64,000 nt of DNA from Hippasteria phrygiana. Lineage: Eukaryota; Echinodermata; Asteroidea; Valvatida; Goniasteridae. Each line of letters begins with the position of its first letter. The first letter of the stretch is position 1. Below, piece after piece: positions 57,971-64,000 of the stretch. The stretch covers positions 186,001 through 250,000 of the forward strand of contig JAZGUH010000544.1 in NCBI GenBank assembly GCA_037893225.1, in the 5' to 3' direction. The notes beneath the pieces were generated by a model. That model searched no databases, was not told the origin of the DNA, and saw only the letters and a program-made list of their open reading frames with translations. The position numbers and the translations under genes are program-made.

Positions 57971-58200
57971 CCAAGAGCCTGTGGAACCCACAACCTCCTG
58001 CTTACTAGTGCAGACATCTTAACCACTGGAGACATCGAGCTTGCCAGTTGATTGTGTGTTGGATTCAAATCGGCCAGCCACTCCTGGAAAGCTCGGTGGT
58101 CGAGTGATTAAGACATCTGCCCTAGTAATCAGGAGGTCGTGGGTTCGAGCCCCACCCAAGTAAGCCTGTGGTTTTGTTTTTCCACAGGTTCTTGGAAAAC
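57968..58200. repeat. Foldback of tRNA-Leu-like SINE segments
   Basis: The minus-strand copy at about 57972-58045 ('gtgcagacatcttaaccact' region) and the plus-strand copy at about 58085-58200 ('tgattaagacatctgccctag', then 'cgtgggttcgagccccac') are inverted. Each is followed by 'acctgtgg' / 'ccacaggttcttgg' text. The plus copy has a perfect T arm and box B and a TAA anticodon-like loop, but no convincing complete cloverleaf. Confidence 0.7.
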
Positions 58201-58689
58201 AGTAAATACTAATTGTACTAAATTAGTACTAAAAGTACTTAATATTGATTGGGAAAAGCAAAAATCTCCTGCACAACTTCAATATTGATCTTATTCTGGG
58301 CTTGTTGCCTTCTGTTATAGCCTACAATCTTGGACAAAACTCTTGGGACACCTCAATAGTAGACCACCACCCCCTTCCCCCGGTCAGTGTTGATGTCCGT
58401 TGTTAGGGAATTTGGCGCCAATAACAATTTTTTCTGCGCACGAGTTTCCTCAATCGTCGACTTTTAACCACACCGAACCAACAATGATTGGGGGTGGGGG
58501 GTGTCCCAACGAGTTTAGTCCAGGATTGTAGCTCTAAAGCCAAGTGCCCTGGAGGAAGTTTTAATGTTGATAAATTTCCCACGCAGTGGGACAAAGCCCT
58601 ATAATTTGTTAAAGCTTTTGAAGATTTTTTTCATCCAAGCTTATTTTCTCAGTCAGCAAAGCCTTTTTTCCCTCAGGAGATGTCCCTCC

Positions 58690-59245
58690 CCCCTTTACAC
58701 ACGCACACAAGTGTGTAAACGCCTGCAATCGGGGACCTCCTATTGTCCTATTGTTCATACTTTAACTTTTTGGCAAGGGCCCTCATTGGTTTTGTACATG
58801 ATTTTCAAACGGGGACCTTTCTCAATCGGGGACCCTATTGTCCTTTATTGTTAAAGGTCCCCTATTGAATGCAAAAACAAACTCACACACACAAGTGTGG
58901 AAACACCTTCAGTCAAGGACCTCCTATTGTCCTCCTATTGTTCATACTTTCATTTTTTTGCAAGGACCCTCATTGGTTTTGTTTACGATTTTTAATCGGG
59001 GACTTGTCTCAACCCTGAGGACCCTATTCTCCTCTATTGTTAAAGGTCCCCAATTGAAGACAAAAACAAACCCACCCAGTCTAGCACCGTAATTGTGGGG
59101 ACATACACTGGTCGTGCGATAGACGTTGTGGGGACTAAAATCGTTATGGGACAGAGAAATGTCCACACAACTCCTAATTTGCCTAACAAATAAAAATACC
59201 CCCACTACGCGGTCGATGCCTACCCACACACGTCATACTATCTAT
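58690..59245 (-). repeat. GGGGAC-rich interspersed repeat, copy 2, with ~180-bp tandem duplication
   Basis: Two successive versions of a ~180-bp unit start near 58697 and 58885. Each has 'cacacaagtgtg', 'ggacctcctattgtcc', 'ccctcattggttttgt' and 'ttgttaaaggtcccc'. The unique part 'cactacgcggtcgatgccta' follows. It is the reverse of 32226-32590. Confidence 0.85.
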
Positions 59246-59249
59246 TAAA

Positions 59250-60147
59250 ATCACATCAAATAATTATCATGAGGCCTTTTGGGAATTACAGATTTGTGTG
59301 TTGGGGAACTTAACATATAAAGTCATGGCTTTCCACACAAAGTAATCACACACACACGTGAGAAATTAAAGCTGTAGGCAGAACTTGCTGTGTACAGTCT
59401 ACCCTGAAAATATAGAAGGAAAAATGTTACGAGACTTTTAGCCGTTGGATATTATTACTCCTGTTCCATATCAAACAGTCCAACGGCGTTGTATTAACCC
59501 TGATACCTACAGATCCTAGATTAGTAGAGCTGGGTGCTTTTAAAAACCGGGTAAGCTCACAACAGCAAACATTTAAGTGTTTATAAATGTCGGAGGTAAT
59601 CTGGCTAGTTATGTGGTTCGTTTGTGTTTGTTTGGACCCATTATGAGCTATAATGTGCCATGTGCCTTAGAGGTACATGTGTAATGTATTTGGAGGAGTT
59701 GGTTCTTTTTAGTGGTGGGATATACATGTTAATCTGGATCTTTTTAACATTCGGTTTGAATTCCACTATTTAGGTATCGATTTTGGAAACCGGATATTCG
59801 AAGGCAACCTTTAAAAACAAATTAAGCCTGCCTTTTTGTTGGTGACATACCGTATGCTAAAGAAAACAACTGGAGCATCCTCCAATTTGCTCCATGGTCT
59901 CTGATTGTAACTGCATTCACTCGCTAGTGGTCTTCTTGATATATGAACAGCCTGCCATCCATTTTGTTTTTCTTCAACATTACAGCTCTGGAGTGTTTTT
60001 TAAAGGCCCAGTGATCACTGAATCCTGCAAACTATATCCAGTCATTGGGAGGGCTTTTCATGCGGCTCCTCACTCATCACGTTTTGTTGGATTTTGTTGG
60101 ATTTTGAAATCTCCGATTTCTCCCACTGCTAGTGGACATTTTTGTGT
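59250..60147. other. Intron stretch without a recognised gene
   Basis: No exon or repeat with defined ends was seen. Confidence 0.5.
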
Positions 60148-60437
60148 TTAACCCCTTGCGTACGGATGACGCAAATATGCGCACACAAAAAACAGTGCCA
60201 CCAGGCCGGATGACGCAATTGGCCGCCACTTGTGCAGTTTCAATCCATTGTTGGATTAAACAGTGCCACCAGGCCGGATGATGCCATTGGCCACTGTTTG
60301 TGCAGTTTCAATCCATTGTTGGATTATTGTGTATAGGTTACGCTTGACTGCACAAACACATTGTAGCGGTTCGCTTGGCTGCCAGAGCCGCCGCGGCACC
60401 CCGACGTCTCCCATAAAATACCGTACTCGAGGGGTTA
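60148..60437. mobile_element. TTAA-ended MITE, CCCCTTG-GTACGG family, copy with internal duplication
   Basis: It starts TTAACCCCTTGCGTACGG and ends CCGTACTCGAGGGGTTA. The segment 'cagtgccaccaggccggatga...caatccattgttggatta' is present twice in tandem (from about 60191 and 60260). Confidence 0.85.
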
Positions 60438-60653
60438 TGCATGGGAAGTAGACAGATGTGACCTGGCGGTTTGAAATGAACGGAAAGTCACACTATAGTT
60501 TTCGTACTAATTCGTACTACAAGAATTTTCCACTGAAAAGTTAATTTTTGGATTTTTACAACTGTACATTTGAAAAACCTTATTTTGTCATATCCCAAAG
60601 TTTTTAAACTGAAACAGTCTCAAAATATTTTTGGGGATGAATTTTTTACTTAA

Positions 60654-60828
60654 CCAGTTCGCGTCGTATGACGTGTATACACCCACTCAGCGAGGCAAGG
60701 ATCCAGCGAAAATATATCTGTCAGCGACCGGCTCGCAGTGAGCAAGGCCAGGGTGTGCTACCCGCAGATAAAGGCCTGAACCCGTCTGGCACCCAGGCTT
60801 GTGAAAATTAATCCATGCGTGAACTGGT
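60654..60828. mobile_element. TTAA-flanked MITE (CCAGTTCGCG ends)
   Basis: TTAA lies at 60650-60653 and within TTTAA at 60828-60832. The ends CCAGTTCGCG and CGTGAACTGG are inverted with one difference. The interior 175 bp is GC-richer than its surroundings. Confidence 0.75.
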
Positions 60829-60839
60829 TTAAAAGCACA

Positions 60840-61020
60840 GATCACAAACTTTGGGCTTCATTTTCTCAAAACAAGTGGTCAAGACTCTTGTATCTGTGGC
60901 TAGGAATGAGGTACCACAACACACAATATATCAAATGAAAGCTTTTAACCTGCACTTTCAAGAAATACCACAATCTTGATTTTCAAATTCTGCTACATTC
61001 CACCCATTTCGTGGGAACAG
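60840..61020. repeat. Interspersed repeat shared with 39.23-39.38 kb
   Basis: 'ttctcaaaacaagtggtcaa' and 'caacacacaatatatcaaat' match 39228-39380 in the same orientation. Confidence 0.7.
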
Positions 61021-61189
61021 GTCACAAATATTATGCAATAAAATGTATTTAATATACATGTATGTTTAAAATGTATGCTAATAGTATGCTAACTTGTTCT
61101 TTAAAAAAATCAAATATTTACTTGATGTGTTAGTTTGAAAAACACAAGTACTGTAACCGCTACGAGTACATGTACATGTATTTTTATTA

Positions 61190-61526
61190 GGCCAAATAAA
61201 AAAAAATCCATGTTTAGCGTCCCCGCCCGCTTCCTTTTTTGAAGCCGCCTGCTTTTTTTTTTTTTTTTTAAATGAAAAAACACGAAAAAAAAAGAAGAAT
61301 ATTTGATCTTTTTCGGGAAAAAAAAAATCCCAAAACAAAAAGTCGTATTTTTTAGACTCTAGCATCACCTTGTGTATGCTGGCGGCCATCTTGAAAAATA
61401 GCCCAGCCGGACGTCTTGGAAAATGTGTCGAGCGGCCATTTACAAAAAAAAAGAAAAAAAAAGGTCCTCCTCCTTCCTATTTTTCAAAAAGGCAGGACGC
61501 TAAACATGTTTTTTTTTTATTTGGCC
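61190..61526. mobile_element. PIF/Harbinger-like MITE, second copy, TTA duplication
   Basis: TTA lies at 61187-61189 and 61527-61529. The ends GGCCAAATAAAAAAAAATCC and its complement are inverted over about 40 bp ('catgtttagcgtcc'). It is the same family as 1477-1874. Confidence 0.85.
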
Positions 61527-61859
61527 TTATGTGCATTGCTGTAATATGTAAAGCATGATTTAAATGATGACAATGAAGACTTGTGTACAGTATGAATGGA
61601 CATGTTGTTTCAGAGTTGCGGCAAGTGTGAAAAAAGAGTGACTCCCATTAATTAGTGCAGTAAAAGTCAGTTGCACAAGTGTACAATTGTAGCTGCAGTG
61701 TTGTAGAATTGTAGCTGAACAGAGGTTGCATAGAGCATTTAAGTCTCTCAAATTCATGACCATTTTTAACACTTTCTCGGTGACCGTCTTGGCACCAGGC
61801 ACTGACAAATCAATCCACAGAATCCCTAGTCTGTCTAACCCTTAGCAGTATGCAGGATA

Positions 61860-61971
61860 GGTCGTGTCCGAAATGGGCGTCTAGAGCTACAGCTACGGCT
61901 ACGGCTACGTCACGCGATGTAATGGACGAACACCCAGACAATAGCCCTAGATGCCCATTTCGGACACGGCC
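61860..61971. mobile_element. Short GGCCGTGTCCGAA MITE
   Basis: The ends GGTCGTGTCCGAAATGGGC and GCCCATTTCGGACACGGCC are inverted with one difference. They share their first bases with the 50443 element. TA flanks both sides. A triple 'ggctac' lies in the left half. Confidence 0.8.
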
Positions 61972-62461
61972 TAAGTCTTGGTTCCAAGACGTCCTTAGCG
62001 TGCGGTGCAATGCGATGCAGCGCGCACGACGCGGGTGACCTCTACACACACACGCCAAGGTTATATCGCAAAGGACGTCTTCGAACCAAGACGATATGCG
62101 AGATAGATTTATTGGATGTTGAGGTCAAAATTGTCATAATTTTGGTCATCAATTACAATATTTACAACATGTAAATTGAGATGCCTCTGTCACAAAAACC
62201 ACATTATTACTAGCTCATCCCAGTCAGGAAACGAGATAATTCGTAAAGTAAGATGCCATACACATTGATGCTCCTTTACAACGTGCACGGATGTCATGAA
62301 TTCTTACACATTCTTCCAGGATTGTTTGGTCAACTTGTACTCTCTATAGTTGGATGGGGTTTAAGATGAATGCTGGTGGGGTCCTGTCATTCAATCTGAA
62401 TATAAGGAGAATCTTATATCATGTTCGTCTTTGTTTTCCTGCCTTTTGTTTTTGGCCACAG

Positions 62462-62653
62462 AACACCTTCACCAACGCTGACCGTCTCCTAGCCAATGCA
62501 GGCCAGCTGGCTCAGACAGGGGAGTGTAACCCAGAGGACATCTACCAAGTAGCCAGGGTGCTGGAAGAGAAAGTCCGCGACTTCATTACGCGGACGGAAT
62601 GTCGCAAGCAGCTGCTTGACATGTCTGTGTCGTTCCACACGCACGGAAAAGAG
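62462..62653 (+). CDS. Trio: TRIO/Kalirin-like RhoGEF, spectrin-repeat exon (fourth in window)
   Basis: This exon encodes 64 residues, from NTFTNADRLLANAGQLAQTG to DMSVSFHTHGKE. 'NT.TNAD.LL..A.QLAQTGEC.PE.IY' and 'LLDMSVSFHTH.KE' match the conserved spectrin-repeat region of TRIO/Kalirin. The acceptor is TTTTTGGCCACAG and the donor is GTGAGGC. The exon is 192 bp and phase 0 at both ends. It is embedded in repeat-rich DNA: a 138-bp PIF/Harbinger-like element begins about 126 bp downstream, and a TTAA-flanked MITE lies about 440 bp downstream. The gene continues beyond the right edge, where the remaining spectrin repeats and the DH/PH regions are expected. Confidence 0.95.
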
Positions 62654-62779
62654 GTGAGGCATATTAACATTTGAATTGTGGTTTTAAATAAAGAAAACAA
62701 ATGGCCAAATTGACCAACCGCCATTTCTGAGCAGCACTGGTAACCAATAATTCAAATCACAATGGTGTTTTAACCCTAA

Positions 62780-62917
62780 AGCCCGGTTCATACTTCATGC
62801 GAATGCGTATGCGAAGCGAATTCGTCAAGGTAACGGAGAACGTCGCAATGAAACTTCAATTGTTGACGTCATGAAATTCGCTTCGCATTCGGATTCGCAT
62901 AAAGTATGAACAGGGCT
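62780..62917. mobile_element. PIF/Harbinger-like MITE downstream of exon 4, TAA duplication
   Basis: The ends AGCCCGGTTCATACTTCATG and AAGTATGAACAGGGCT are inverted. TAA flanks both sides (62777-62779 and 62918-62920). 'gcgaatgcg' and 'cgcttcgcattcgg' inside are also inverted. Confidence 0.85.
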
Positions 62918-62980
62918 TAACTCCCTAGGGTGTGTGGAAAATCAATTTAAAATTGGAGGATTCGGGACTATTAGAGTTAA
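62917..62980. repeat. Mini TTAACTCC...GAGTTAA element
   Basis: A 64-bp unit related to 20390 and 52039 ('ctagggtgtgtggaaaatc', 'attggaggattcgggact'). It directly abuts the preceding MITE. Confidence 0.65.
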
Positions 62981-63094
62981 TATCATGTGAACCTGTAGAA
63001 CCATATGTATTCAGCATGCGTTAACTCCAAACGCATATCGCATTGCGCTCGATCACTGTTATTTGCCTTTTCGCTGGTGGATTCTAAACATTAA

Positions 63095-63500
63095 AAGTAG
63101 TATACAACATTTGCAAACATAAAAAAACCAAACTACCGAATTATTACGAAATACCGTACTAGACACAAATAAAGCAAATAGCAGTCTCAAGCATCCTGTG
63201 AAATCATGGCACCCGGTGTGCTGTCGTTTTCAAGAAAAGTGGAATTGTCGGCCGACAATCGTTGGAAATAGTCTAGTTCCCCGACTTGATAATTCCCTGA
63301 CGTCTATAAATTGCTCTGTTTTGTCTAAAGTATGGTCAGGGAACCATACTACTTGGACACATTTTGTTTCTCTCTGTTTTTCCAGCATCTATGCATACAA
63401 AACTTTAAACTGGTCAATGTTACAGTATTTGCTAGCACCCCCAAATCCAATTACTTCTGAAAATGACAGCAATAGCAAATGATGTACATGTATACTACAT
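63095..63500 (-). mobile_element. piggyBac-like MITE family, copy 9, full length
   Basis: TTAA lies at 63091-63094 and 63501-63504. The ends AAGTAGTATACAAC and 'gtatactacat' are inverted. The TGTCGGCCGACA palindrome is near the middle. At about 406 bp it is the cleanest uninterrupted copy and the best reference for the family. Confidence 0.88.
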
Positions 63501-63619
63501 TTAAACTAGTAAATCAATGGAAATCAAAATAGTTTGATCGACAGTAGACATCAAATAGAAATACTGCCGCTGTCAGTAACATAAGGAAGAATGAAGGATT
63601 TTCTGCATTCCTCCTCTCT

Positions 63620-63638
63620 CCCCCCCCCCCCCCCCCCC
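63620..63638 (+). repeat. Poly(C) run of 19
   Basis: An uninterrupted homopolymer. Confidence 0.95.
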
Positions 63639-63875
63639 TCCCCGATCTTGGCCAATGTAACAAAGTTTTATGAAGTATGCAAATGAGTATACCTATGACA
63701 CTTACCTTTGGAAACTTTCATTCCAAATGTGCCTAAGATGATAGCCTAAATAGAAAGACTCATCAGCGTTAAAAGGTGTTGCAACACTATCACAAAAAAC
63801 TATGGGGGACCCACCCCCAACCCCCGCCCCCTTTTTAGGGGCTTCTGTAGAATCATGAAATTGGGTCTTCAAAAG

Positions 63876-63941
63876 GGGTGTGCATCTGAACCGGGTACCT
63901 GAGAGTACCCGACCGTTCATGTCAAGAACCAGTTCCAGATA
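63876..63941. mobile_element. TAGGGGTGTGCAT-type hAT-like element, fragment
   Basis: 'aggggtgtgcatctgaaccg' and 'aagaaccagttccaga' match the right end (inverted) of 46775-47393. The fragment is cut off at the start of a TGTGACCC element (63942 to the window edge). Confidence 0.7.
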
Positions 63942-64000
63942 TGTGACCCACTCTGCAAAAATGAGTCGGATGTCGCACATGACACTTTCACGTACGGGGT
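63942..64000. mobile_element. TGTGACCCGCTC-type element, left end only
   Basis: 'tgtgacccactctgcaaaaa' matches the end of 49901-50356. It runs off the window. Confidence 0.65.

Larger units (their letters stand above)
4758..62461 (+). other. Giant third intron of the Trio-like gene
   Basis: This span runs from a GTAAGC donor to a pyrimidine-rich CACAG acceptor and is about 57.7 kb long. It contains no further exon of the host gene, because the protein reads straight through. It also holds no convincing nested host gene on either strand. The open frames inside are short (mostly under 110 codons), or are by-products of tandem repeats. Its content is DNA-transposon remnants, SINE-like tRNA pieces, a Penelope-like fragment, foldback hairpins, microsatellites and featureless sequence, each listed separately. 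Confidence 0.9.

Overview
This window is eukaryotic genomic DNA. It has spliced exons with canonical GT/AG ends, very long introns, many short inverted-repeat transposable elements (TEs), tRNA-derived SINE-like pieces and microsatellites. There is no operon structure, no bacterial-style coding density and no long open frame apart from repeats. The exons, the abundance of 'acatgtacatgta' words and the TE mix suggest a marine invertebrate, perhaps a deuterostome such as an echinoderm, hemichordate or cephalochordate. The species cannot be fixed from sequence alone.

Only one protein-coding host gene is supported: four consecutive plus-strand exons (2176-2310, 3391-3621, 4635-4757, 62462-62653) of a TRIO/Kalirin-type Rho guanine-nucleotide exchange factor. 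They encode 163 residues of its spectrin-repeat region. All four exons are whole multiples of three and are bounded by phase-0 introns, so they join in frame. The first two introns are about 1 kb. The third is about 57.7 kb and makes up most of the window. The Sec14, DH/PH, SH3 and kinase regions lie outside the window.

The giant intron and the flanks are a graveyard of non-autonomous DNA transposons. (1) hAT-like elements with 8-bp target duplications fall into several terminal-repeat groups: CAGTGTTGTAG (357, 10368, 16199, 50616, 56483), TAGGGCTGT/TAAGGCTGTTC (28248, 36332, 45019), TAGGGGTGTGCAT (7267, 46775, 63876) and TTGGGCGACTC (25779). Each carries its own short motif reiterated just inside its ends. 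(2) TTAA-flanked, piggyBac-like MITEs include one family with about nine copies, several with later insertions. (3) GGCC/AGCCC-ended elements with 3-bp TWA duplications resemble PIF/Harbinger. (4) There are foldback structures built from tRNA-like sequences (33.8, 47.8-48.3, 58.0-58.2 kb). (5) A Penelope-like retroelement tail (40.05-40.49 kb, minus strand) encodes an apparent GIY-YIG endonuclease C-terminus and carries a hammerhead-like RNA stem. A second copy of that stem at 1.37 kb shows a compensatory base change.

Tandem repeats include a (GGGGGC)n tract of about 190 bp (11.45 kb), a perfect 12 x 12-bp array (16.2 kb), a 30-bp-period array open in all three forward frames (8.8-9.3 kb), an 11-bp array (1.0 kb) and poly(C)/poly(G) runs of up to 26 bases. 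The rest of the intron is sequence in which I see no gene. The most interesting result is internal 'before and after' evidence: several insertions can be dated relative to one another because intact paralogous copies, or the other arm of a palindrome, supply the empty site within the same window.
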